Assembly (NCBI GenBank): GCA_007922195.1 | Contig: ML681996.1 | Coordinates: 20,373,044 to 20,437,043, forward strand | Direction of reading: 5' to 3' | Length of the DNA: 64,000 nt | Source of the DNA: Podocnemis expansa | Lineage: Eukaryota > Chordata > Testudines > Podocnemididae | Part shown: positions 37,365 through 48,270 of the stretch, piece by piece | Layout of the letters: every line of letters starts with the position of its first letter | How positions within the stretch are numbered: the stretch's first letter is position 1 | Program-made: the position numbers and the translations under genes | The notes under the pieces: model-generated | What the model saw: only the letters and a program-made list of their open reading frames with translations | Databases searched by the model: none | Told to the model about the DNA's origin: nothing

Positions 37365-37985
37365 CTAGCTCACTATACCGGCAGGGTATCTGATGACTGG
37401 CAGGGCGTACCTGTTGATGGCGTGGATCTTGTTCTTCCCATTGAGCTGGCTCTTCACGACCTGTCTTATCCTTTGGTGGTACTTGGATGTTGCTGTCTTC
37501 CTTGCCTCCTCATCGTGGGTCCCATGTGACTGTGGAATGTCAAGGTACTTGTAGCTGGTCTCTATGTCTGCTATGTGGCCTGCTGGTAGTTCCACCCCAT
37601 CAGTCTTGACTACCTTCCCTCTCTTTCCTACCATCTGGCCACACTTCTCCACTCCGAATGACATCCCAATATCCTCACTGTAGATCCGTGTCAGGTAGAT
37701 TAGCGAGTCGATGTCTCGTTCATTCTTAGCATACAGCTTGATGTCATCCATGTAGAGGAGGTGGCTGATGGTAGTTCCACTCTTGAACTTGTATCCGTAT
37801 CCAGTCCTTGTGATTATCTGGCTGAGGGGGTTCAAGCCAATGCAGAACAGCAGCGGGGACAGCGCATCACCTTGGTTTATGCCACACTTGATGGCCACTT
37901 GTGCAAGCTGTCTTGAGTTGACTTCCACTGTTGCTGACATGCCATAGTGATTGCAGCAGACATAAGTCTTGAAAAGGGATTTCAA
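37365..37985 (-). pseudogene. R4/Rex6-type LINE, reverse transcriptase palm/thumb (5'-truncated)
   Basis: This reverse transcriptase fragment copies element RNA onto nicked chromosomal DNA. Reading the minus strand, residues 37-47 (NQGDALSPLLF) are RT motif 4/B, and LLYMDD ending at residue 81 is the catalytic motif C, followed by IKLYAKNE and the thumb. The catalytic aspartates are intact. Fingers and motif A (residues expected upstream) are missing: homology begins near 37985, although the frame stays open a little farther without family match, as in a 5'-truncated LINE. The frame has no ATG at its left edge (it begins at a TTG codon), so this is not a gene start. The single TAG at 37365-37367 separates it from the nuclease half. 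Confidence 0.93.
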
Positions 37986-38173
37986 GAAGGGATTTATTAG
38001 GGCATTCCTTGCACTGAAGACCGCACAGAAGAATCCTTGGTAGTGTAATAGAAAGAGGTAGCAAATAGGTAGAGTAGAGGAGGCCAGAGCCCCTCTGGTG
38101 GAAGATAAGATCAGAGCAACAAAGAAAGGCAGAATTGTGAAGGACTTTGAATTTACTTATTATCCTGTACACA

Positions 38174-38201
<28 letters not shown>
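38174..38201. repeat. (CT)n microsatellite
   Basis: About fourteen CT dinucleotides without interruption. Confidence 0.97.
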
Positions 38202-38204
<3 letters not shown>

Positions 38205-40067
38205 CAAAATGATGCTATTGATTGTACAGTGCAACCTTTTGGACTTGCACTGATATTTGAGAATAGGATTTGGTCCATACTTCTTCTTTTTTCCCAGAAA
38301 AATAAAACACTAATTTCTATAACTTTTATCTAAGTTAAACATTTTTTTCTTCCTTTTCTTTTTGCAACCTCTCCACTCCTGCTCTGATGTATATAGATGT
38401 TTTTCTTAATATTCTACTCCAATAGCCAAGAACTTTTAAAAAATATTTTTTTCTTAGTTTTAGTTCAGGAGCTTATTCATCATATCATTAGAATTAATGT
38501 GCCTAAATATATTATGTGCTTTTCCAGACTGTGAAACCTCCACAGCTCCTATTAATTCAGTGGAAGATGTGTGTGGTCAGCATATCTGAAAATCAGAAGC
38601 TTTTATTAAGGTGATTAAATATAGTGTTGTGTCCAGTCCTAGACACCAAAATTTGAAGATGCTATTTCTAAATGCTAATATTTGCATGCATGTTTTATTG
38701 GGGGTGAAATTCCTTGTGGATGCAAATCTGCAAGACTTGTATGTGGCTGTTATTCAGAGTACAGGAGAACTAAAGAATCAAATAAATTTACAAGAATATA
38801 GCTTGCCCATGACAGGAATGATTTTATAGTATTCTTAGGATACTTCATCACATGTAGCAGACATGTGAGATGAACTTGTTCAGCAATCAGATACAAAAGC
38901 TACTGGTCTATTATAAATCATTTTCAGTTTTGTTTTCATCTGTTTAACTGTTAAGAAGTTTTAAAAATGGTATTTGACACATTTCCTACCCATATCTATT
39001 TATCTATCTGTAAAAGAGGGAAATCCTCTTACCATAATCAGGATAAATTCTGATTGGGTGGATGTAGTAAAAAGATTTATTAGCCTGTTTTCTTTGCTAT
39101 TCATAAATAATTTAAAGTCAATGGAGCAACTGTCACATCATAAAGTATGCAAGATATAAAGAAGTACACACTCTAATACATCATATGCACTTCTTCATTT
39201 TTTGGCAGTATTTTAAAGAGAAAATAGGAGGTACAATAAACAGAGATATATTTTTAAATGCAAAAGTAATTTTTTTTAAAAAGACACTTTGAAGTATAAA
39301 GTATTTATTCTATATTAACTTTTATTTTATTTTGGCAATATAGGAGAAAGCTAGAGCACTGGTGCAGAATGACTAAGTGGAGGTCCAAAATAGAAGAGCA
39401 ATCATAATTATTACAAATTATGGTTTATGTTGCCATTTCTTTGCATCTCCAAGAAAGTTTTGCCGTGAGAATTTGAACAGGCTTCAGAACTAGTGTTCCT
39501 TTGGCTAGTGGTATAAACTTGGAAGTCAAACATTTCATCTCTAGTGAAGATCCGTTTCTTCCTGTGACAACTAAGATCAATCTATTGAGTGAACTGACAC
39601 CCACATTAACTAACTGGAGAGAGAAAAGATACTGTGTGTTGTGAGAGTCACACAGAATGACAGGAAGAATTGGGGACAAATAAAACCAGGTAAAAATCTC
39701 GCCCAGAAAAAAAGCAGGTAGCAAATACACCACCTGCCATATGCCTATAATAAATGCATGCTCACACTGTTTGGGTAATAAGTTTTCTTATAAATTCTGC
39801 CCACAGCACATACCAGAGTATTCATGAATGAATATTGTCTGCTTTGCAATAAACAAATCTAATGTTTACATGGGGGTGGGACTTTACCTAGCTGATAATC
39901 TAATTTCACTGGATCTGAAAAGTGGTTGTATAATTACGTAAGCAACCATCTAAATTAAAGAAAAAAATCAGCTATCTAGATTTTAATGAAAGATTGTAAA
40001 ACACATACTAAAAACCTTGGAAATACATTGTAGTAGCCAGTAAATGTCTATTAAAAATGGTCACTAG
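38202..40067. other. Non-coding DNA, no feature recognised
   Basis: AT-rich, with no recognisable coding or repeat family. The 102-codon minus frame at 39425-39733 has no domain I can identify. Confidence 0.5.
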
Positions 40068-40473
40068 TGCGGCTGTGTTCAGACATGCGTTCTGTTGTTT
40101 TGAAATAAAATTTCTCATGTCCACATGATGTACCATTATTTTGAAACAATGGGACCCGTTGTTTCAAAATAATGGCTGTTGTTTCAAAACTGTTAAACCT
40201 AGCAGGAAAGCAAAATAGCTGTTGTTTTGAAATGGCTGTTTCAAACCAATGGCGTTCGGACACACTGTTTCGGAAAAACACCATTGTCCGAATGGCCTTA
40301 TTTCGAAATAACCATTTTGAAATAACAGCCGTTTCGAAAGCTGGCTTTCCGTTAATTCGAATTAACTAACTGTTAATTCAAATTAACATTTCAAAATAAG
40401 GATTTTGTTTCAAAATGAGTTATTACAAAATGGGTTATTTTGAAATAACAGTTACCGTGTAGATATACCCTGC
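40068..40473. mobile_element. GGC-ended element, TTTCGAAATAA subfamily, 3-bp TSD
   Basis: The element proper is 40071-40470 (400 bp). The ends GGCTGTGTTCAGACATGCG and (complement of right end) GGGTATATCTACACGGTAAC are imperfect inverted repeats. TGC at 40068-40070 is repeated at 40471-40473. The inside is almost wholly composed of TTTCGAAATAAC, GTTGTTTCAAAAT and their complements, giving strong self-pairing. It is non-coding and related to the 59.17-59.69 kb copy. Confidence 0.8.
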
Positions 40474-40721
40474 AGGTTTGCAGGATTGTAAGATATTGAG
40501 GAGAAGGAAAAGATTGTCCACAAATCACTTTTAGGACCCAATTTGGAGAGTTTTGTGATCTTGTATGGACCTCTGAATGAAGAAGTTAACTGATAAAATG
40601 GAGTTCATAAAGATGGCTTCATGAACATCTACACTGTTCTGTTTATTCAAAAAGAATCATGCTACACTAATCATGAAGCAATGAAACACTTTCTATTCAA
40701 TTCAGTAAGTACTGGGTAAGG

Positions 40722-41095
40722 CCCTAAAGCAGGGATCAGCAATCTTTTTGTTTCCAGGAATGCTGCAGAAAGAAGCTGCCCTGCACAACTCCTCTATGCA
40801 GCCTGCCCAGTGATGAGTCCCCAGGCAAACCTGGAAAGCAGCTACCCAGAGCAGCTCCTCTGTATGGCATTCCTGGGGCACTGATCCCTGGACATGCCAT
40901 GGAAATAAATCATTGCAGGTCCAGATGGCTTCGTTCCATGGCATGCCTAGAAACCATGGGGTGCCTGGGGCAGTGCTGCTTGCTCTTCTGGGGCAGGAAT
41001 GGCACTTTCAGCAGAGGGTGCCACATGCTGCTCCAAGCCATTTCTTGTGCCACTGCCAGCATGCATGTAGGGGATTGCGGACCCTTGTCCTAAAG
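40722..41095. mobile_element. hAT non-autonomous element with 8-bp TSD
   Basis: The element is 40730-41087 (358 bp). CCCTAAAG at 40722-40729 and TCCTAAAG at 41088-41095 match at 7 of 8 positions. The left end CAGGGATCAGCAATCTTTTT and the complement of the right end, CAAGGGTCCGCAATCCCCTA, are inverted repeats of the hAT CAGGGGTCGGCAACCT type. The centre has hairpin-prone CATGCCATGGAA / TTCCATGGCATGCC (about 40895 and 40933). No transposase. Confidence 0.88.
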
Positions 41096-41857
41096 CCTTA
41101 GCACATGATTTTGCTACCCAGTTTTTCATGTGGAGTCAGTTCAACTGACTTTCAACGTGATTTCAACAGCTAGCCAATGTATCTAAAGGATTCAGAATCT
41201 GGGCACTTAAAAAGCAGAGTTTTATTGGGGCATCTGCATCAGCTGCAGATGGGAGCATCTGCAAGAGAATCTGACATTTATTTACTTTCGTAAAATGTAT
41301 ATAAGAGGATAAAGTTCTTCAGTTACAACTGGAAGAATGTAAGGTGACTTTCAGGAAAATTAAGGAAATCAAAATGTTTACTAAATCCCCCCATCATCCC
41401 CAAAATACAATGTTAAGTTGCATGTTTCACAAAGCTAAGGAGTTTGCTAGCCAGTATTCCTTTGAGCAACTGGTAGAACTTTCATACCATTAATTTTCTA
41501 TTATGAGTCTATAAATGCTTAGAGTAGTACTTCTTGAATTTTTAGGAAGAAATAGCTCAGAAAAAAAAAAGCTACACGAAGGAATGAAAATGTGTCAAGT
41601 ATTCTCGAGATTTTCAACATAATGACTTGAAACATTTTCTGCTCGTCTGTCAATAACTGATGGGGAATTCATCTAACCATGCAAACCGTGGAAATAATAA
41701 TAGCTGAATGCTGGAGGAAGGCACCCCTGAAGGCTTAACAGTGTAGAGTTTTACAAACTATAGATTAACAATTGTGCTGATATGCTTATACAGTAAAATC
41801 TTCATGGCAGGGTATTTTTCTTCTTACACATGTAAAATGCCATGCAGTAGAAATAAG
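41096..41857. other. Non-coding DNA, no feature recognised
   Basis: No coding or repeat signal was identified. Confidence 0.5.
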
Positions 41858-41925
41858 AGGCCTGAGTCTGATTTCAGGTGCACTGGTTTCACTTAAATTG
41901 GGTTATTCCTTATTGAGCTCTGGGT
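41858..41925. repeat. Single arm of the amniote foldback repeat
   Basis: AGGCCTGAGTCTGATTTCAG then GTGCACTGGTTTCACTTAAA follows the order GGCCTGATTCTGATCTCAG...ACACTGGTGTAAAT of the widespread foldback. The second arm is missing or too decayed. Confidence 0.5.
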
Positions 41926-42408
41926 CAGGCACATTCATGTTCATTAAAGGCAAAAGGTATCAGCCTGTGATGAGGTCTATAAGCCCCTTCAGGACTCAAG
42001 CAGGAGGGGAAAGGGATCTTTTCTTATGTGCAAGCAAACAGAATTTCCAAGACCTGGCTCAGCGTCAAGAGCTGTCAATCTTGGAGATAGACGGTCACAT
42101 CTGAACCCTGAAAGGGAGGCAAAACATAATATAGAGGAGGAAGAACAACAAAGGGCAGAAGGGGAGGCACAGAAACCTAAGATTGTACATCAGCAACACC
42201 CTGCATCAGGCAGACTCTGCAAGCCTCTTAACAGGACAGCTCTTTAACTAACTCATCAAAGATAATAAAAGCCCACAGCCAGCCCCTGTAGCTTGGGGGC
42301 ATAAACTGAGACAGCAGAGTGACCCAGCAAGGAGAATAACAGAGACCACAGAAGGAGCCTGGGACAGCCTCACAGACAGGGAGCAGGATTTGAAGTGTAT
42401 GCTAGAGG

Positions 42409-42557
42409 CAGAGAGCTTGTTAATTTCCAAAGGGATAGCCATGTTAGTCTAGTCCAGCAAAAAAATCCAAGGAGTCGTCTGGCACTTAAAGACTAACAGA
42501 TTTATTTTTTGCATGAGCTTTTGTGGGAGAAATTCCCACTTTGTCAGAGAGCTTGTT
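42409..42557 (-). mobile_element. Short Penelope-like tail with 13-bp target duplication
   Basis: CAGAGAGCTTGTT at 42409-42421 is repeated exactly at 42545-42557. The 123 bp between them is the inverse-strand copy of the 3' terminus: on the minus strand AAGTGGGAATTTCTCCCACA, then AAAGCTCATGCAAAAAATAA, AAGTGCCAGACGACTCC and the terminal TAACATGGCTATCCCTTTGG. No upstream UTR is present, so it is a strongly 5'-truncated insertion. An exact 13-bp duplication indicates a fairly recent, target-primed event. Confidence 0.88.
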
Positions 42558-42869
42558 GCCATTGAGGTGCATTCCATGGGAGGCAGTGTGGAGGTTCACC
42601 ATGCAGATGCAAGATACTGCCTAAACTCCTATCATCACCCAGAGAGGACTACTAGGCAGGTGATACAAGAGGAAAAGAGTCCCAATGTCCTTTGCTCTCC
42701 CAAAACTGCCTCTGTGGTTCAACATCACATCTGTACACAGGTTATGCATTTGCTGTTACACTCCTTTGGGGTGTGCAACTTACTATTATTATGTGTATCA
42801 TATCATTGCCTAGGAGCTCCAATCCAGATCAACCCCAAATATCAAGCCCCTGCTTCTCTGAAGAACTTA

Positions 42870-43060
42870 TACTTTAAATAGCCAAGACAAAAATGTGGGA
42901 AGGAAAGTAACTTGTCTAAAGTCACATAGGAGGTCAGTGGTGAAGCCAGAAAGAAATGGTACATCTCCCAAGTCTCAGTTCAATGCCCTATCCAGCAGGC
43001 CACATACCTTTTGGAGCAAAAAGGGTAGGAAGCACAGTCATAGCCAGGCTTCCATCTTTC
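42870..43060 (-). repeat. MIR-type SINE fragment
   Basis: GTAACTTGTCTAAAGTCACA, then TAGGAGGTCAGTGGTGAAGC and, later, CAATGCCCTATCCAGCAGGC match in order the antisense MIR core. A second weak MIR-like piece (AGTAGATCTCAGAGCGCACC) lies beyond the AAT array at about 43226-43250. Confidence 0.75.
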
Positions 43061-43090
43061 TCCAACTACACTGGAGTGCTGTTTAATAAA

Positions 43091-43091
<1 letters not shown>

Positions 43092-43138
<47 letters not shown>

Positions 43139-43148
43139 NNNNNNNNNN

Positions 43149-43200
<52 letters not shown>
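43092..43200. repeat. (AAT)n microsatellite with 10-N assembly gap
   Basis: Uninterrupted AAT/TAA units run on both sides of ten N at 43139-43148. Ten N is a placeholder, so the true array length is unknown. Open frames of poly-Ile and poly-Tyr through it are artefacts. Confidence 0.98.
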
Positions 43201-43275
43201 CAGTTACTATATCTTGCTTTTGCATCAGTAGATCTCAGAGCGCACCCCTTTGGGAGTAGGTATTGAGAAGAATTT

Positions 43276-45534
43276 GTCCCCTTCAGAGTCAGGGGCTGCA
43301 AATCTTCTCAACTCTTGGGCAGCTCATGAAAGGGGAAGAGGCTCCTCACACTCTCTCCCACACTGTATCCTCACAAGTACCAACCAAAATCAGACCAGTC
43401 TGAGAAGAAAAATTCCTGCACAGCTACCAAAACTGCCTTCATAAAATGAATTACCAATATTAAGTATAATCAAACTATTTTAATTCAATTCTACAGTAAG
43501 AAATGTGCCTTTCAATGTTTTGTTTTCCCTAACAAATCTCAAAACTGATGACATTGCATGGTTCCTTCCACTTTCTATGATGCTATGATTCATGTAATAT
43601 AGATAGATTTCACATAACATTTGCATGCAAACTGGCCTAGCAGACCATTGTGGAGGTTCTCAGTACAGGTCTCATGCCTAGTCTTTAACTCTTCAGGCCA
43701 GCCTGAGTCAGTTTCTGGAACAATATAGTACATTGTGCCACCCTCGTGAGAAACAGATGAAAATACTGAGTTTGCATATAAAGATATGCTCACAGCCAAT
43801 TGGTAGCAGTAGGAAAAGAAAGTTTTGTAACTGATGGAAAACATAGTAGGAAAAACTTAGAGGGTCCATACCACCTTGGTAAAAGTTAAACCTGGCTTTT
43901 CTTTGCACAGAGGAATATAACTGTACTGTGAGGCCTTTGACAGTTGGATTGAATAGTATGTAGATGAGGGAAGGGAAGTTACTCCAAAAAGAAAATATTT
44001 ACTTTAGTGACATCATTATCAACAGTGAAAGCCATTCTTGGAGGTTTTGCTCTAAAACTTTTATTACCAAGAAGAATTGTAAGAATGAGTTCTGCACATT
44101 TAGCATCTTACTCTGATAGTATTTAAGGACAGAGAAGCTGTTCCAGTAGGAAAAGCAGGACTTAATAGAAACAAAAAAGAGTATTAAACACACAGCTAAA
44201 TATAAAGAATTTAAAAGATCTTTTAATCATCTTCTGTTACATTACTTTTGTAATTTGGAAGAACAATGATGCTGTATGTTATAACTAAAAATCTTAATGG
44301 TGCAATCAGGTACTTTAAAGGCTTTATATTTTCCACACTTTTGGTTATTATGACTATTACAGCACAGTTGATATGTACCCACAGTTTTTTTTCTAGAGAG
44401 ATCTTCATCAGCTTCTGAATATCAGAAGATATTTATTCAAACATTTCCTATTATCAAATACTCTTTACCCTGAACTAGTATCATATTTAGAGTTGCAGCA
44501 ATTTTATTGTGATCTCAGTGGCATTTGGCTGTCGGCAAAAGAATGGCATAACAGATTTTAATCATTTTTCACAGAGTAAGGACAGGTCTAGCAGAAAGTA
44601 TTTAATCCTAGGTGAAGGCTCCTGCATAATCAGGAAAGGGCACATGCTAATAAGAGAACTGAAGAAAAGCATTGCTGATGACATGCTCTCTGAAAACAGC
44701 AAGCTCAGCAGATACAGTGCAGCTAATAGAACCATTACTGCCACATGTCAAACTATGAAAGATACTAGAGGACAGAATCCTCACAGTGAAAGAAAAAACA
44801 GTACATGCATATTATAGCTGGAAAAGCTTTAGCGACAGAACACAGCTAGGGTAACAGAGTTATCAAGTGCATGAATAAAAATATGCCTAGAAGCTTGTTC
44901 AGTAGAAAGAACAATTTTCCCTTTTTAATTCTTGGTACATGCACATGCTGTAGCTCTCCAGTCATTGTATTAATTCTCACTTTGAAACTAATTTCCAGTG
45001 AGGCCTTGGTTGTCTTCTGCTGATGGCAGCAGCATTGGATTTTTTTAAAATGTCAGTATATGAGAAGAGTCCACAAGTAAAACACAAAGCATTGTACATC
45101 AAGATGACTACAAGGCATGAAAAGCAATCAGATATTTATAAAGAGAATTAATTTTTCCACACTACAATTAAAGGTTTTCTGTCACCACTAGCAACGTGAG
45201 GGTCAACTTTCCTTTCTAAACTTGGGAGTCCATCCAAGCACACTGGGAATCCAAAATCTTCATAAAATGCTTCTGCTCTAGTAACAAGCATTTCTATTAT
45301 ATTCTATGCCAGATAGGTTTTTATACCTTGCTCATCACAGTAGCATCAGAATGCCCTGGAGTAATGTGTTAAGCCATGTGACTATACACATATATCATGT
45401 GCTGTTTGCTCTTTCATTCTCTCCCCGGCGGGGAACTTGTGCAGTGGAGTGTCTTGTTTTGGTAGCATGCTTATCTGTCTAGACACACACATGCAATCCT
45501 ATTTCTGTTGCTCTGTGATCATATTAGAAAATGC
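43276..45534. other. Non-coding DNA, no feature recognised
   Basis: Frames of up to 102 codons (44509-44817) have no recognisable domain. No clear repeat was seen. Confidence 0.45.
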
Positions 45535-46239
45535 AGGTCAAAGAAATATGCCTTGTACTTGGAATCCTTAATGCCTGGGGGAATTCACTCCATTGTTGGA
45601 CCATGCCCAGAGAAAGTTCTGTGCCCTGCACAAAAAAAGCTTTACTCTTAATTTACAGCATTCCATTGTGCCAGAGGAGTCTAGTTGTCAGGTATGCTTC
45701 TTGGCCCAGGCCATGGATCACTTTGAACATAAGCAGCGATACGCTGAACTTGATTTCCTGGACTGTGTGTAGAGACCAAAGGACAACTTTAGACATGTTT
45801 GTGGCATTCTGCATTGCTGAAGAGATGTTCTGCAGAGTTCTGTACTCACTGTAGTTTTCTAAGTCCTCCACACTCAAGCATGTTACGTTGTTATAATACA
45901 GCTGAAAAGTGATAACATGAATGACTGATGCCAAGTCTTTTTTTGCTGGAGCAGGACAGAGTTTCCTAGCCAAGCTGAGATGGCAGATAGTGTTGCTATC
46001 AGATGCTACTCTGTGAAAGGAATCCAATAGCATGTGTATAATATGGACTGACCTGGCCAGTTTGGGGGAATCTCTTCAACAGCTGGGACTTCACTAAGCT
46101 TTTCAGAATACTTAATGTTACTTAGTGATACATCATCTCTGTCTTGCTAAACAGCCAGCTGTTCTTCATTCGACAACTGATCACACTGAAGCACTGGGTC
46201 ATCTTGGTGGTAATGATGTAGTTGCTCATGGTGAAAGAC
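45535..46239 (-). pseudogene. L2-like LINE, RT thumb and C-terminal region
   Basis: Reading the minus strand, CFSVISCRMKNSWLFSKTE (about 46185-46130) matches the post-catalytic RT segment of L2-type LINEs. FQLYYNN, then VSLLMFKVIHGLGQEAYL (45653-46033 frame), match the conserved ...LDYCN...VLTFKAIHGLGPAYL block. A TFSGHGPT...IPPGIK relic near 45.57 kb corresponds to the last conserved block (FSVAGPRLWNSLPPSIR). Several stops and frameshifts break it. It is separated from the upstream RT part by the Penelope-like insertion at 46248-46431. Confidence 0.8.
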
Positions 46240-46439
46240 AGATAAATCTTGGAGTCCTCTGGCACTTAAAGACTAAGAAATTTGTTTATCACATGAGCTT
46301 AAAGCATCTGACAAATTGGGATTTCCGCCTACGAAAGCTCATGAAATAAGTAAATTTGTTAGTCTTTAAGTGTCACAGGACTCCTTGCTTGTTTTGCTGA
46401 ACTAAACTAACACAGCTATCCCTTTGGAACTAGATAAAT
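46240..46439 (+). mobile_element. Penelope-like inverted tail nested in L2, 8-bp TSD
   Basis: AGATAAAT at 46240-46247 and 46432-46439 flanks 184 bp in which GTCCTCTGGCACTTAAAGAC ... ATCACATGAGCTT is inverted relative to AAGCTCATGAAATAAGTAAA ... GTCTTTAAGTGTCACAGGAC. The right half ends with the family terminus AACACAGCTATCCCTTTGG. L2 coding homology continues on both sides, so this is a later insertion. Confidence 0.88.
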
Positions 46440-47190
46440 TTATGTATCACCTGTATATAGCTGGCACTTGAATCCATTTTATCTGATCAGTTCACTGAGT
46501 GGTTGCATACAGATGCTTAAAAGAACTGCAGAGAGAATTGATCTTTGTGGAATTCAACAACTGAGCAGTCTAGTGGTGGAGATAATTCCCTACAAGAAAG
46601 TCTCTATCCTTTTGGCATATTATCCTGGGTCCTCCTCAAGTGAGACAGTAGAATCAGATGGTCAAAAATGTTGAATGCTGAAGATGGATGTACCAGCATG
46701 AAAATGGATACCTATTCTTTGTGTACTGACAGGAGATCATCCATTGGTGAGAGAGAACCAGGTTGTCTGGTCTGAAACAAGACTGTGTTGGTCTATAATG
46801 TTAGCTTCAGTCTGATGAGCTTGTAACTGGCCTTTTGTTAGCTTCTCCGTGAGATGCTCAGGATTGGAATGTGAGGTTTGTGCTGGGCAACAGTTCACTA
46901 AAAATGAAGCATGCAGGGTTGGTAGGACAACTGCATGTTTGAAGGAAGGAAGCAACATTCTCATCATGTGGCATTGGCTATTTAGGTCAGGAGCTGAATT
47001 ACTTGTTCATGGTGCTCTTTCACAAGCCAGGAGGGAGTGGATCAGATTCACAAGTCCTATGTGGAGATGCCTTTAGAGTGTCCAGAACTTCTGGATTAGT
47101 AAATGCGCTGAACTCTGTAAATTCAGCTGAGCTGTTGGTTGGTGGGTGCTGCCAATATAGATTCATGCTATTTGAGATGGCTTCTTTTCG
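46440..47190 (-). pseudogene. L2-like LINE, RT finger/palm region
   Basis: On the minus strand a LSAFNIFDHLILLSHLEEDPG relic at about 46655-46595 (two short runs in adjacent frames) matches the motif A block DLSAAFDTVDHDILLSRL of L2-type RT. GIPQRSILSAVLLSICMQP near 46555-46500 matches motif B (GVPQGSILGPLLF). The catalytic residues are partly lost, and stops and shifts are frequent. The upstream stretch to 47.19 kb is in the right place for the RT fingers but is only weakly similar. Confidence 0.75.
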
Positions 47191-47206
47191 GTGAAGTAGT
47201 ACAAAA

Positions 47207-47400
47207 GTTAAGAACATAAGAATGGCCATATTGAGTCAGACTAATGGTTCATCTTGCTCAGTATCCTGTCTTTTGATGGTGGCCAAAGCTGGATGCCTCA
47301 GAAAGAATGAGTAGATCAGATTATCATCCAGTCATTCATCCCTAGTCACCCATTTCCAGTTTCTGGCAAACACAAGATAGGACGCAGAGCATGGTTTTTC
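47207..47400 (+). repeat. Dispersed repeat (AACATAAGAATGGCCATA family)
   Basis: AAGAACATAAGAATGGCCAT, then GAGTCAGACTAATGGTTCAT and CTCAGTATCCTGTCTTTTGA, GGTGGCCAAAGCTGGATGCC are in the order of a very common reptile/amphibian dispersed repeat (...ACTGGGTCAGACCAAAGGTCCATCTAGCCCAGTATCCTGTCT, known family sequence quoted in part). It lies between the endonuclease and RT parts of the L2 relic. Confidence 0.75.
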
Positions 47401-47720
47401 ATAGTTCTTCAGACTACCGCATGCTTGGTTCTTATGAAATTAGTACTCATTTAAGACTGATAAAATGGTTTACTACCCTGAATAATTCCTTAAGGCAGGA
47501 TTTGGTACCTTCAATAAGCGGCTGATAGGAGGGTTCTACTGGCCTGTAATAAAACCTAAGCATAGCCACTCTGGAGTTACGATGTTACATTTTGTTTGAA
47601 TTTTTTTTCACCCAGCACTAAAGTTTCCACCCCTTTCTCTTTGTCTGGCATGGCATATCAGAAAACAAAAAAAGCTCCATGTGGTTAATGGTGAGAAAAG
47701 GTCCTTTTGGGGGCCAGCAC
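47401..47720. other. Spacer between nested repeat and L2 endonuclease part
   Basis: No recognisable coding similarity. It could be the L2 inter-domain region, decayed beyond visual recognition. Confidence 0.35.
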
Positions 47721-48270
47721 ATCAATGGTCAAAGATAGTGTAGAACAACAATGAATCACCAGGTCCTTGACTCTTCATCCTGAGGATATGATGGTGTCCA
47801 TTTGTAGGCTGTGGGATTTGTTGGAGTTCTTGAGTCTTTTTGGTCAAATCAGAGTTACTGCTCTTTATTATTGCTTGGCTGATAGAGTCTCTTAACACTG
47901 CCTTAAGGTATGATAGTATGTTCAGTATAGTGGCTGGGTTGCAACGTTCTTTATCTTGAATACTGAAGATCAGGTTCAAGGTGTGACCAGCTGTGTAGGT
48001 TGGACCAGAGATTACCTGTGAAGTTCTGAGCAAGCAAGTGAAGAGATAAGTGTTAGGGCTTTTGCCTCTGCTTTCTTGTCAATATGCATGCTGAAATTTC
48101 CCAGGGCAACAAGTCTGGGGTAATTCACCATCATTGCTGACAAGGTATTAATGACTTCCTTTACAAGTATTTTAGTCTATGGTGGTCTGTGAATGAGCAG
48201 AAATCTATAGTAGCTCTGCATCCAGTTTCTACAGTCAGATGAACGAATTCAAGGAAAATTCAATTGGTAG
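47721..48270 (-). pseudogene. L2-like LINE, AP endonuclease C-terminal part
   Basis: On the minus strand PRLVALGNFSMHIDKKAEAK (about 48125-48060) is a decayed copy of the endonuclease signature LVVLGDFNIHID. Just downstream SQVISGPTYTAGHTLNLIF (in the 48033-47722 frame) matches the L2 block QHVSGPTHTRGHTLDLVF. The essential D of GDFN is N here, so it could not be catalytic. The order endonuclease, RT, C-terminus across 48.27 to 45.53 kb is colinear with an L2-type ORF2. Confidence 0.85.

Noticed and set aside
36292..37529. Plus-strand frames of up to 154 codons opposite the LINE
   Set aside because: Shadows of the well-conserved minus-strand RT/nuclease frame.
42956..43231. Poly-isoleucine and poly-tyrosine frames
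   Set aside because: These are translations of the (AAT)n array across an assembly gap.
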